Source: Paucibacter sp963740455 (GTDB lineage Bacteria; Pseudomonadota; Gammaproteobacteria; Burkholderiales; Burkholderiaceae_C). Taken from it: a stretch of DNA of 64,000 nt. Of this stretch, positions 7,879 to 15,487 are shown one piece after another. Within the stretch, counting starts at the first letter, position 1. Each line of letters opens with the position of its first letter. The position numbers were made by a program, and so were the translations under genes. The stretch spans positions 186,001 through 250,000 of the forward strand of contig CAVUEF010000012.1 in NCBI GenBank assembly GCA_963740455.1, read 5' to 3'. The notes below the pieces were generated by a model. It saw nothing but the letters and a program-made list of their open reading frames with translations, was not told the DNA's origin and ran no database searches.

Positions 7879-8576
7879 TGGAAATGCGCCAATTCGACGT
7901 GCCGCGCTACCTGTCGGTGCTGCCGCTGTTCAACGACATGAGCCCGACCGAGTTGGAAGGCCTGGCCAGCGGCTGCACGCTGCGCCGGTTGGCGCGCGGC
8001 GACGCGGTATTTCGCGTGGGCGAACCCTGCGAAGCATTCCACGTCACCGTGATGGGCCAGGTCAAGCTGTTCGCGATTTCGCCCGCGGGTCAGGAAAAAG
8101 TCATCGAGCTGGTCGGCCCCGGCCAGAGCTTTGCCGAGGCGCTGATGTTCACCGACAAGCCCTACATCATCAATGCGCAGGCGCTCACCGACACGTTGCT
8201 GCTGACTGTGCAAAAGAGCGCCGTGCTGGCCGAAATCGACCGGGACAGGCGCTTCGCGCTGCGCATGCTGGCGGGCATTTCGCGCCGTCTGCACGCGCTG
8301 GTGGGCGACGTCGAAGCCTATGCGCTGCACAGCGGTTTGCAGCGCGTGATCGGCTACCTGCTGCGCGACCAGGCGCCCGAAGATGAAAGCTCGAATGGCG
8401 AGGTCACCGTGTCGCTGCCGGTGAGCAAGGCCACCATCGCGTCGCGCTTGTCGCTGACGCCCGAATACTTTTCGCGCGTGCTGCACGAGCTGGAAGCCAA
8501 AGGCTTTATCGAGGTCGACAAGCGCGACATACGGATTCGCGACCCGCAGGCGCTGGCACGCTACCAGGCGTCCTGA
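7878..8576 (+). CDS. dnr: CRP/FNR-family regulator, Dnr/NnrR-like
   Basis: 232 aa: an N-terminal cyclic-nucleotide-binding-like sensor domain (about 10-130), a dimerisation helix and a C-terminal winged HTH (about 165-225) with recognition region TIASRLSLTPEYFSRVLHEL. It lacks the N-terminal Cys cluster of oxygen-sensing FNR, fitting the Dnr/NnrR group that responds to NO. The GTG at 7878 overlaps the ctaA stop (TAGTG) and lies 8 bases after AGGAGA; an ATG six bases later is possible. Beside a possible NO reductase operon, control by NO is the simplest hypothesis. The symbol is tentative. Confidence 0.85.
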   Translation: MEMRQFDVPRYLSVLPLFNDMSPTELEGLASGCTLRRLARGDAVFRVGEPCEAFHVTVMGQVKLFAISPAGQEKVIELVGPGQSFAEALMFTDKPYIINAQALTDTLLLTVQKSAVLAEIDRDRRFALRMLAGISRRLHALVGDVEAYALHSGLQRVIGYLLRDQAPEDESSNGEVTVSLPVSKATIASRLSLTPEYFSRVLHELEAKGFIEVDKRDIRIRDPQALARYQAS

Positions 8577-8577
8577 A

Positions 8578-8597
8578 CCGGCCGTGCCGGCTCTTTC
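8578..8597 (+). terminator. Weak hairpin after the regulator gene
   Basis: CCGGC-CGT-GCCGG stem immediately after the dnr stop codon followed by a pyrimidine run (CTCTTTCT). Short stem and interrupted T-tract make this a weak candidate; the downstream gene is convergent, so a terminator is expected here. Confidence 0.35.
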
Positions 8598-8650
8598 TGG
8601 GTGGGTCTGCGGGCCTTGCCGGTGAGGGCAAGGCGTGGCGCTGTCAGGGG

Positions 8651-9025
8651 CTATTCGGTGACGATGTGCCACACCGTCCTGAAATTGTCGCCGCTGCGGT
8701 CGCCGGCTTTCTGGTCGGCCTGATAGAGGTACAGCGGCTTGCCTTTGTAGGCCCACTGCTTGGCGCCATCGTCGCGCGTGATGATCGAATAGGCGCCTGT
8801 CGGTGCATCGCCGTCAGCCGCCATCAAGGGTGGCCAGAGCGTGGCGCAAGGTCCGTTGCACATGCTTTTGCCGCTGTTCGCCGCGTCCTTGTCGAAGCTG
8901 TAGAGCGTCATGCCGTTGGGCGCGACCAGCACGCCTTGGGCCACTGTGGGCGCTGCTGCGCTGGCGACGCCGACCGCAAGCATCAGGGCGGCGGTGATGG
9001 CGCCGAGGGAGAATATTTTGGACAT
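8651..9025 (-). CDS. Secreted COG4315/PF03640-type protein
   Basis: 124 aa with a clear signal peptide (SLGAITAALMLAVGVASAAA). The mature part has the two repeats typical of this family: GMTLYSFDKDAANSGKSMCN...CATLWPPL and PLYLYQADQKAGDRSGDN..WHIV. The two cysteines in MCNGPC lie near the loop between repeats. Function of the family is unknown; it is predicted periplasmic or secreted. The gene is convergent with dnr and divergent from kdsD. Confidence 0.85.
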   Translation of the reverse strand: MSKIFSLGAITAALMLAVGVASAAAPTVAQGVLVAPNGMTLYSFDKDAANSGKSMCNGPCATLWPPLMAADGDAPTGAYSIITRDDGAKQWAYKGKPLYLYQADQKAGDRSGDNFRTVWHIVTE

Positions 9026-9073
9026 GGACGACTCCGCAAAGGTTGATCAGGTGGACAGGCAGGCTTGAACAGT

Positions 9074-9107
9074 CTTGTCAGCGCTGCGGCAAGACGGCGC
9101 TGACAAG
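9074..9107. promoter_or_regulatory. 11-bp inverted repeat in the 8651-gene/kdsD divergent intergenic region
   Basis: CTTGTCAGCGC (9074-9084) and GCGCTGACAAG (9097-9107) form a perfect 11-bp inverted repeat with a 12-base spacer, about 50 bases upstream of the secreted-protein gene and 105 upstream of kdsD. No T-run follows on either strand, so an operator or mRNA leader hairpin is more likely than a terminator. Confidence 0.4.
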
Positions 9108-9212
9108 GACGTAGACGCCCGCGCGTCCGACCTTATTCCTGCGCCAGTCAAAAATAGTCGATGGGTCGGGTCGAGCGGCATCGTCCCGACTGCCGCTCGA
9201 TATACTGCCCGC

Positions 9213-10202
9213 ATGAATGCTTCCCCTGGTATCGACGCGCCTCGGGTGCTGCAAGTGGCGCGTGAGGCCCTGGCCATCGAGGCAGGCGCCCTCAACAGCA
9301 TGATGTTGAACCTGGGCGACGAGATTGCACAAGCGGTGGCGACCGTGCTGTCATGTCGCGGTCGCGTGGTGGTGATGGGTATGGGCAAGAGCGGTCATGT
9401 GGGGCGCAAGATCGCCGCCACGCTGGCCTCCACCGGTACGCCGGCCATGTTCGTGCACCCCGGCGAAGCCAGCCACGGCGACCTCGGCATGGTCACGCCG
9501 CAAGACCTTGTACTGGCCTTGTCCAATTCGGGCGAGAGCGACGAGCTCAACGCCATTCTGCCGGTGCTCAAACGGCTTGGCGTCAAGCTCATCGCGATGA
9601 CCGGCGGCGCCGAATCCGCGCTGGCCCGCCATGCCGACGTGGTGTTGAACAGCCATGTCGACAAGGAAGCCTGCCCGCTGAATCTGGCACCCACGGCCAG
9701 CACGACGGCGCAGATGGCCCTTGGCGATGCGCTGGCCGTCGCCTTGCTCGACGCGCGCGGCTTTCGTGCCGAAGACTTTGCACGCTCGCATCCCGGCGGC
9801 TCGCTGGGCCGCAAGCTGCTCACCCATGTGCATGATCTGATGCGCAGCGGCGAGGCGCTGCCGCGCGTTGCGCCAGACGCTTCATTCACCGACATGATGC
9901 GCGAGATGTCGGCCAAGAGCCTCGGCCTGGCCGTGGTGGTGGGTGCGCAAGACCAGGTGCTGGGCGTGTTCACCGACGGCGACCTGCGCCGCCTGATCGA
10001 GGCGGGCCGCGACTTGCGTGGCTTGCGCGCGCACGAAGTGATGAACCCGCGCCCGCGCACCGTACTGCCGCAGGCGCTCGCGGTCGATGCCGCCGATCTG
10101 ATGGAAGAGGCACGCATCACCGTGGTGTTGGTGGTGAACGCGGCCCATCAGTTGCTGGGCGCGCTGAGCATCAATGACTTGATGCGCGCCAAGGTCATTT
10201 GA
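9213..10202 (+). CDS. kdsD: D-arabinose-5-phosphate isomerase
   Basis: 329 aa: SIS domain (about 35-180, GMGKSGHVGRKIAATLAST) followed by two CBS domains (about 205-325). It interconverts ribulose-5-P and arabinose-5-P, the first step of Kdo synthesis for lipopolysaccharide. The ATG at 9213 gives the family length; upstream extension is nonconserved-looking. No Shine-Dalgarno is visible, and a TATACT hexamer ends 6 bases before the ATG, so transcription could begin at or near the start codon. The stop overlaps the kdsC start (TGATG), making an operon kdsD-kdsC-lptC. Confidence 0.95.
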   Translation: MNASPGIDAPRVLQVAREALAIEAGALNSMMLNLGDEIAQAVATVLSCRGRVVVMGMGKSGHVGRKIAATLASTGTPAMFVHPGEASHGDLGMVTPQDLVLALSNSGESDELNAILPVLKRLGVKLIAMTGGAESALARHADVVLNSHVDKEACPLNLAPTASTTAQMALGDALAVALLDARGFRAEDFARSHPGGSLGRKLLTHVHDLMRSGEALPRVAPDASFTDMMREMSAKSLGLAVVVGAQDQVLGVFTDGDLRRLIEAGRDLRGLRAHEVMNPRPRTVLPQALAVDAADLMEEARITVVLVVNAAHQLLGALSINDLMRAKVI

Positions 10203-10780
10203 TGCTGCCGCGTCTGCAGTTTCCGCCCGAGCTCCTGCTCAAGGCCCAGGGTGACGGCCTTGGCCTCAAGGCTGCCATCTTCGACGTGGACGGCGTGCTC
10301 ACCGACGGCCGCATCTACGTCGGCGAGCAAGGCGAAATCTTCAAGGCCTTTTCGACGCTGGACGGCCATGGCCTGAAGCTGCTGGTGCAGGCCGGCATCA
10401 CTCCCATCATCATCACCGGACGCGACTCGCCCGCGGTGCGTCGCCGCATCGCTGATCTGGGCCTGCCCCATGCCTTGTATGGCATCAAGGACAAGCTCGC
10501 GGCGGCCGAGCCGCTGCTGGCGCAGTTGGGTCTGCGCTGGTCGGAGGTCGCGGCCCTGGGCGACGACTGGCCGGATCTGCCGCTGATGGTGCGCGCCGCG
10601 TTCGCGTGCGCGCCGCCACAGGCCCATGCCGAGGTGCGTGCCGTGGCGCAACACCTGACCCTCGCCGCGGCAGGACATGGCGCGGCGCGCGAGTTCTGCG
10701 ACATCTTGTTGATGGCTTGCGGACGTTATGCCGCCTTGCTGGCCGCTCAGCTCGATACGCTGGACCAGGATCCGCGCTGA
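10202..10780 (+). CDS. kdsC: 3-deoxy-D-manno-octulosonate-8-phosphate phosphatase
   Basis: 192 aa HAD-superfamily phosphatase. The nucleophile motif FDVDGVLTDGR is near residue 27, ITGRDSPAV supplies motif II, and LGDDWPDLPLM the metal-binding motif. It dephosphorylates Kdo-8-P. It overlaps both neighbours by a TGATG junction, indicating translational coupling with kdsD and lptC. An immediately preceding TTG would add one residue; the ATG is preferred. Confidence 0.95.
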   Translation: MLPRLQFPPELLLKAQGDGLGLKAAIFDVDGVLTDGRIYVGEQGEIFKAFSTLDGHGLKLLVQAGITPIIITGRDSPAVRRRIADLGLPHALYGIKDKLAAAEPLLAQLGLRWSEVAALGDDWPDLPLMVRAAFACAPPQAHAEVRAVAQHLTLAAAGHGAAREFCDILLMACGRYAALLAAQLDTLDQDPR

Positions 10781-11445
10781 TGGCAGGCCAGCCGTTTGCA
10801 CGTCAACGCGCACCCGGCTGGCTGTACGGCGTGCAAGAGCTCCTGTCGGCCTATTTGCCGATGCTTCTGATGAGCGTGCTGGCGCTGGGCACCTGGTGGC
10901 TGGTCAAAAACACGCCGGTGCCGCTGAGCCCCACCCAGGACGCGCCCAAGCGCCACGAACCCGACTACCAGATGCAGGGATTTGATGTGCAGCGTTTTGA
11001 CGCCAAGGGCGCGCTGCGCGTGCGTGTTTCGGGACGGGAAATGCGCCACTACCCCGACACCAATACGCTGGAGATTGACGACGTGCGGGTGCACGCGACC
11101 GGCGCCGACGGTGCCGTCCTGATCGCCAAGGCCGCACGCGGTGTGAGCAACGCCGACGGTAGCGAAGTGCAATTGCTGGGCGCGGCACGCGTGCAGCGCT
11201 TTGTGCGCGACGCGAGCGGCCTGCTGGCTAGCGCGCCGCAGGTCGACATCCAGGGCGAGTTTGTGCAGGTCTTTGTCGCGCTCGAGCGGCTGCGTTCCGA
11301 CCGGCCCGTGCGCGTCAGCTACCCGGGCGGCGAATTGCATGCCCAGTCGCTGGATTACGACAATCTCAAGGGTCTGCTCGAAGTCACCGGACGCAGCCGG
11401 CTGCAACTGTCGCCGCCGCGTTCAGGCAGACGATCTGCGCCATGA
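10780..11445 (+). CDS. lptC: LPS export system protein LptC
   Basis: 221 aa, one N-terminal TM anchor (about 24-45, MLLMSVLALGTWWLV) and a periplasmic beta-jellyroll LptC domain (DYQMQGFDVQRFDAKGALR and onward). It forms part of the LptB2FGC-A bridge that moves LPS across the periplasm. The start overlaps the kdsC stop. The usual lptA-lptB-rpoN genes do not follow; an SDR gene does, so the LPS-transport cluster is broken up here. Confidence 0.92.
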   Translation: MAGQPFARQRAPGWLYGVQELLSAYLPMLLMSVLALGTWWLVKNTPVPLSPTQDAPKRHEPDYQMQGFDVQRFDAKGALRVRVSGREMRHYPDTNTLEIDDVRVHATGADGAVLIAKAARGVSNADGSEVQLLGAARVQRFVRDASGLLASAPQVDIQGEFVQVFVALERLRSDRPVRVSYPGGELHAQSLDYDNLKGLLEVTGRSRLQLSPPRSGRRSAP

Positions 11446-11501
11446 GCCCGCCGGGCCGCCCCAAGGGCGAATTCCGAGGGGCGCCGCCCGAAGGCAGTCC
11501 A
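11446..11501 (+). repeat. Copy or remnant of a GC-rich repeat between lptC and the SDR gene
   Basis: The 56 bases between lptC and the preferred SDR start begin CCGCCGGGCCGCCCCAAGG, close to the start of the insert in mnmA at 31684. The segment has the self-complementary, proline-rich-reading look of interspersed GC-rich repeats in Burkholderiales. It stays open in the SDR frame, which explains the longer ORF beginning at 11442. Confidence 0.45.
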
Positions 11502-12281
11502 GTGAACGCTCTGGCGCCGCTCGTTTACATCACCGGCGCGTCCAGCGGCATAGGCCAGGCCTTGGCTCAAGCCTACTACCGCGCCGGTTGGCGCCTGGCA
11601 TTGGTCGCGCGGCGCAGCGCTGAGCTGCTTGAGTGGGCCCGGGTCGCGGGCTTCGAGCCGTCACGCTGCCAAGTGTATGGCGCCGATGTGCGCAACATCT
11701 CCGCCATCACGCAGGCAGGCCGGGACTGCCTTGCCAGCCAGGGACTGCCTGACGTCGTGGTCGCCAACGCCGGCATCAGCCTCGCCATGGACAGCGCCGA
11801 CATCGATGATCTGGACGTGATGCGAGCCACCTTGGAGACCAATGTCCTGGGCATGGCGGCGACCTTTCAGCCCTTCGTGGCACCGCTGCGCAAGCGCGGG
11901 GCTGGCACCCTCGTCGGCATTGCCAGCGTGGCCGCCATACGCGGCCTGCCCGGCCACGCCGCCTACTGCGCCAGCAAGGCGGCCGTGGTCAGTTATTGCG
12001 AAAGCCTGCGAGGCGAATGCCGGGCCTCGGGCGTCAAGGTGGTGACCTTGCTGCCGGGCTTTGTCGCCACGCCGTTGACCAGCAAGAACCGCTACCCGAT
12101 GCCGTTCCTGATGTCGGCCGACGTGTTTGCCGAACATGCTTTGCAGGCCATCAGTGCGGGCGTCAGTTACCGAGTGATTCCTTGGCAGATGAGCATCGTG
12201 GCCAAGCTGATGAGCCTGCTGCCCAATGCCGTGTTTGACCGTCTGCTGGTCGGACGACCGCGCAAACACAAGCAAGTTTGA
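11502..12281 (+). CDS. SDR family oxidoreductase
   Basis: 259 aa from the GTG at 11502, classical short-chain dehydrogenase. Features: TGASSGIG cofactor motif at about residue 11, NAGIS near 90, catalytic Ser in GIASVAA and YCASK near 155. The GTG is preceded by GAAGG at 7 bases and puts the glycine motif at the usual distance from the N-terminus; an in-frame ATG at 11442 would add 20 residues encoded by a repeat and lacks an SD. The C-terminal part (VFAEHALQAISAGVSYRVIPW) resembles the DltE/YdfG-like SDRs. Substrate unknown. Confidence 0.88.
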   Translation: MNALAPLVYITGASSGIGQALAQAYYRAGWRLALVARRSAELLEWARVAGFEPSRCQVYGADVRNISAITQAGRDCLASQGLPDVVVANAGISLAMDSADIDDLDVMRATLETNVLGMAATFQPFVAPLRKRGAGTLVGIASVAAIRGLPGHAAYCASKAAVVSYCESLRGECRASGVKVVTLLPGFVATPLTSKNRYPMPFLMSADVFAEHALQAISAGVSYRVIPWQMSIVAKLMSLLPNAVFDRLLVGRPRKHKQV

Positions 12282-12370
12282 CGCGTGGGGCCAGGTCTTG
12301 TCCTTCTCGCTGAGCTGACCTCAACAGACCAGAAACCTTGCGGGATGGGTCTTCCCGTCGCTGCGGAAAT

Positions 12371-12395
12371 TGAAAAGGGCGCCAGTGGCGCCCTT
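12371..12395 (-). terminator. Rho-independent terminator of the RRM protein gene
   Basis: On the minus strand AAGGGCGCC-ACT-GGCGCCCTT is a perfect 9-bp stem followed by TTCAATTT. It lies about 40 bases after the stop of the RNA-binding protein gene. On the plus strand the following bases are not T-rich, so it probably acts only leftward. Confidence 0.8.
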
Positions 12396-12436
12396 GCTTG
12401 CAATCGATGTGTGGTTGAACGCGCAGCGATTGGCTT

Positions 12437-12922
12437 TCAGTAACCGCCGCGGCTACCGCCGCCGCCGCCAAAGCCGCCACCACCGCTGCGGCCACCACCA
12501 CCACCGCCGCTGCCGCCGCCGAAGCCGCCGCCACCGCTGCGACCACCACCGCCGCCGCCGCCACCGCCGCCGAAGCCGCCACCACCGCTGCGACCACCAC
12601 CGCCACCGCCGCCGCCGAAGCCGCCACCGCCGCTGCGGCCACCACCGCCGCCACCGAAGCCGCCCGGACGCTCTTCACGTGGGCGGGCCTCGTTCACGAC
12701 AATAGCGCGACCTTCCAGCGCTTGGCCGTTCATGCCGTTGACAGCGGCTTGCGCCTCAGCGTCAGAACTCATTTCGACAAAGCCGAAACCTTTTGAGCGA
12801 CCGGTGTCGCGATCCATCATGACCTTTGCGGAGGTCACAGTGCCGAATTGGCTGAAAGACTCTTGCAGAGACTCATCACGCACGCTGTAAGCGAGGTTGC
12901 CGACGTAAAGCTTGTTTCCCAT
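12437..12922 (-). CDS. Glycine-rich RRM RNA-binding protein
   Basis: 161 aa. Residues 1-80 form one RRM with RNP2 (LYVGNLAY) and RNP1 (KGFGFVEM). Residues about 87-161 are almost pure Gly with spaced Arg, Ser and Phe, built of repeats of GGGFGGGGGGRSGG type. This architecture is that of cyanobacterial/betaproteobacterial cold-inducible RRM proteins and plant GRPs, which bind single-stranded RNA and may act as RNA chaperones or in condensates. It is monocistronic, with its own terminator and a 250-base upstream region. Confidence 0.9.
   Translation of the reverse strand: MGNKLYVGNLAYSVRDESLQESFSQFGTVTSAKVMMDRDTGRSKGFGFVEMSSDAEAQAAVNGMNGQALEGRAIVVNEARPREERPGGFGGGGGGRSGGGGFGGGGGGGGRSGGGGFGGGGGGGGGGRSGGGGFGGGSGGGGGGRSGGGGFGGGGGSRGGY
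12440..12665 (-). repeat. Degenerate tandem repeats encoding the Gly-rich tail
   Basis: Imperfect tandem units, about 45-57 bases, of CCGCCGCC/CCACCGC type encode repeated RSGGGGFGGGGG peptides. Low-complexity DNA of this type is prone to slippage, so tail length probably varies between strains. Confidence 0.7.
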
Positions 12923-13171
12923 GGGGAAGCCCTTTCAATTCCAGATAACCATGTGGAGCTTCAACCCATCGTGAACCATTCAGGCGACGGCGCGGCGTCC
13001 ATACACAGACCTTTGATTATCAGTACGCTGTCTGGCCTGTGCAAAGCGATGTGGTCCCAAGTGTTGTTTTTCAGTCGCGCGGTCGAATCAGTCGTCGCAC
13101 GAAAATTGCACGGCAGCGTCGAAAGCAGCCTCCCGCATGAGTGGTGGTAGACAAGGCCGTCACAATGCGGC
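12923..13171. other. Intergenic region between the RRM gene and marC
   Basis: 249 bases of lower GC than the flanking genes. It must hold the promoter and leader of the leftward RRM gene and the promoter of marC. No confident -35/-10 pair or regulatory repeat could be assigned by eye. Confidence 0.5.
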
Positions 13172-13810
13172 ATGGACTTATACAAGCCCCTGGTTGCGTT
13201 GTTGGCCATCGTCAATCCGGTGGGTGTGGTGCCGTTCTTCATCCACTTCACGCAGAACTTCAGCCGCCAGCAGCGCCAGCGCACGATACGTGTGAGTGCC
13301 TTCACGGCTTTTTGCGTGATTGCCCTGAGCGCCTTGATGGGCTTGAGGTTGATCGAGTTCTTCGGCATCTCGCTGGCGTCGTTCCAGGTAGGCGGCGGCA
13401 CGCTGCTCCTGATCAGCTCGTTGCAAATGCTGAACGCCCATCCGGCGGACAGCAGCAAGGAGGACGTTGACGAAGGCGCAAGCAAGGCTGACGCGGGGGC
13501 CAGCATCGCCGTGGTCCCGCTGACCATTCCGCTACTCACCGGTCCGGCCACCATCTCGACCATGGTGATCTACGCCCAAAAAACGCGCCACTGGTGGGAG
13601 ATCGCGGTGCTGGTGGGCTATGGCGTGGTGGTGGCGCTGGTCACTTATGCGGTCTTCAGCGCATCGGGCCGCATCGCCCGCGTGCTGGGCCAGACCGGCA
13701 TCAACATCATGACGCGGCTGATGGGCTTGATTCTGGCTGCGTTAGCTGTAGAACTGCTGGCCGATGGCCTGATCAAGCTGTTTCCGGTGCTGGCCACCCA
13801 TATCAATTGA
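13172..13810 (+). CDS. marC: MarC/UPF0056 family integral membrane protein
   Basis: 212 aa with six predicted TM helices. Family signature regions VNPVGVVPFFIHFT in helix 1 and VPLTIPLLTGPATIST in helix 4 are clear. The family was named for the E. coli mar locus but has no established transport or resistance role. The ATG at 13172 gives the normal family length. The GMC oxidoreductase follows after 11 bases and may be co-transcribed. Confidence 0.9.
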   Translation: MDLYKPLVALLAIVNPVGVVPFFIHFTQNFSRQQRQRTIRVSAFTAFCVIALSALMGLRLIEFFGISLASFQVGGGTLLLISSLQMLNAHPADSSKEDVDEGASKADAGASIAVVPLTIPLLTGPATISTMVIYAQKTRHWWEIAVLVGYGVVVALVTYAVFSASGRIARVLGQTGINIMTRLMGLILAALAVELLADGLIKLFPVLATHIN

Positions 13811-13821
13811 CCGAGGCGCTT

Positions 13822-15477
13822 GTGAGTACTCCCGAGTTCGACTACATCATCGTGGGCGCCGGCACGGCCGGCTGTCTGCTTGCCAACCGGCTCAGCGCTG
13901 ACGCCGGCAAGCGCGTTTTGCTGATCGAGGCCGGTGGCAAGGACGACTACCACTGGATCCATATCCCGGTCGGCTATCTGCACTGCATAGGCAATCCGCG
14001 CACCGATTGGCTCTACAACACCGAGCCCGATGCCGGACTGAACGGACGCAGCCTGCGCTATCCGCGTGGCAAGGTGCTCGGCGGCAGCTCCAGCATCAAC
14101 GGCATGATTTACATGCGGGGCCAAGCGCGCGATTACGACGACTGGGCGCAAGCGACGGGCGACGCCAGTTGGCAATGGCAGCACTGCCTGCCGGCCTTCA
14201 AGCAGCATGAAAACCATTGGCGACTCGACGCCCCCCAAGGCCAGCAGGCGTTTGCCGCCAGCCATGGGCATGGTGGCGAATGGCGCGTGGAAAAGCAGCG
14301 TCTGCGCTGGGACATTCTCGACGCCTTCGCGCGCGCCGCCCAAGAAGCCGGCATACCGGCCACCGACGACTTCAACAGCGGCAACAATGAAGGCGTCGGC
14401 TATTTCGAAGTGAATCAGAAAAGCGGCTGGCGCTGGAACACCACCAAGGCGTTCTTGCGCCCCACCAGCATGGCCCGGTTCAATTTCGAGTTGTGGTCGG
14501 GTACGCAAGTGACCCTCCTGATGCTGGAGCGCGACGCGAGCGGCGCGCTGCGCTGCAGCGGCGTGCAAGCGCACACGCCGGAAGGTGCCGAGGAAGCCAG
14601 GCTCAAACCGGGCGGTGAAATGCTGCTCGCGGCGGGGTCGATAGGCTCGCCGCAAATCCTGCAGCTCTCCGGGATCGGGCCTGCCGCGCACCTGCAAAGC
14701 TTGGGGATTGAGGTCAAGCACGACTTGCCCGGTGTCGGCGCCAATCTGCAAGACCATTTGCAGATACGCGCAGTCTTCAAGGTGCAGGGTGCCAAGACCC
14801 TGAACACCTTGGCCGCCCACTGGTGGGGCAAGGCCGCGATCGGTCTGGAATACCTGCTCAAGCGCAGCGGCCCGATGAGCATGGCGCCTTCGCAACTCGG
14901 CGCCTTCACGCGCAGCAGCCCGGACAAGACCTGGCCCGACCTCGAATATCACGTCCAGCCGCTCTCGCTCGACGCGTTCGGCGAGCCGCTGCACGGCTTC
15001 AATGCGTTCACCGCCAGCGTCTGCAATCTCAACCCGACCAGCCGCGGCAGCGTGATGCTGCGATCACCCAGATTTGACGACGCGCCGGCCATCGCACCCA
15101 ACTACCTGAGCACGCCCGAGGACCGGAAAATCGCCGCCGAAAGCCTGCGCCTGACACGGCGCATCGTCGCGCAGCCCGCACTCAAGCGCTATCAGCCCGA
15201 AGAATTCAAGCCCGGCCTGCAGTACCAGAGCGACGAAGAGCTGGCGCGCCTGGCCGGCGATATCGCCACCACCATCTTCCACCCGGTGGGCACCTGCAAG
15301 ATGGGACGCGCCGATGAACTGATGGCCGTCGTCGACAGCCATTTGCGCGTGCGCGGTGTGTCAGGCTTGCGCGTGGTCGACGCCAGCGTCATGCCCGCCA
15401 TCACCAGCGGCAACACCAACTCGCCGACGCTAATGATTGCCGAACGCGCTGCGGCGTGGATACGGGCGGGCGAGTAG
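13822..15477 (+). CDS. GMC family FAD-dependent oxidoreductase
   Basis: 551 aa. The FAD-binding GAGTAGCLLANRL motif is at the N-terminus, GMC signature 1 around KVLGGSSSINGMIYMRG, signature 2 around AGSIGSPQILQLSGIGP, and the C-terminal catalytic His region HPVGTCKMG. These match the choline dehydrogenase/alcohol dehydrogenase (BetA/AlkJ) group. The GTG at 13822 puts the FAD motif near the N-terminus; longer readings run into marC. Substrate cannot be read from the sequence; no betaine genes are adjacent, so an alcohol dehydrogenase is as likely as BetA. Confidence 0.9.
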   Translation: MSTPEFDYIIVGAGTAGCLLANRLSADAGKRVLLIEAGGKDDYHWIHIPVGYLHCIGNPRTDWLYNTEPDAGLNGRSLRYPRGKVLGGSSSINGMIYMRGQARDYDDWAQATGDASWQWQHCLPAFKQHENHWRLDAPQGQQAFAASHGHGGEWRVEKQRLRWDILDAFARAAQEAGIPATDDFNSGNNEGVGYFEVNQKSGWRWNTTKAFLRPTSMARFNFELWSGTQVTLLMLERDASGALRCSGVQAHTPEGAEEARLKPGGEMLLAAGSIGSPQILQLSGIGPAAHLQSLGIEVKHDLPGVGANLQDHLQIRAVFKVQGAKTLNTLAAHWWGKAAIGLEYLLKRSGPMSMAPSQLGAFTRSSPDKTWPDLEYHVQPLSLDAFGEPLHGFNAFTASVCNLNPTSRGSVMLRSPRFDDAPAIAPNYLSTPEDRKIAAESLRLTRRIVAQPALKRYQPEEFKPGLQYQSDEELARLAGDIATTIFHPVGTCKMGRADELMAVVDSHLRVRGVSGLRVVDASVMPAITSGNTNSPTLMIAERAAAWIRAGE

Positions 15478-15487
15478 GGCTGTTTGC

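Noticed and set aside
11442..11501. 20-residue N-terminal extension of the SDR protein
   Set aside because: Encoded by a GC-rich repeat, has no SD, and would put the nucleotide-binding motif too far from the N-terminus; GTG at 11502 is better.
12293..12360. Third copy of the structured 70-bp repeat
   Set aside because: Shares short stretches (GACCAGA, CCTTGCGGG) but not the nested stems, so homology is not supported.
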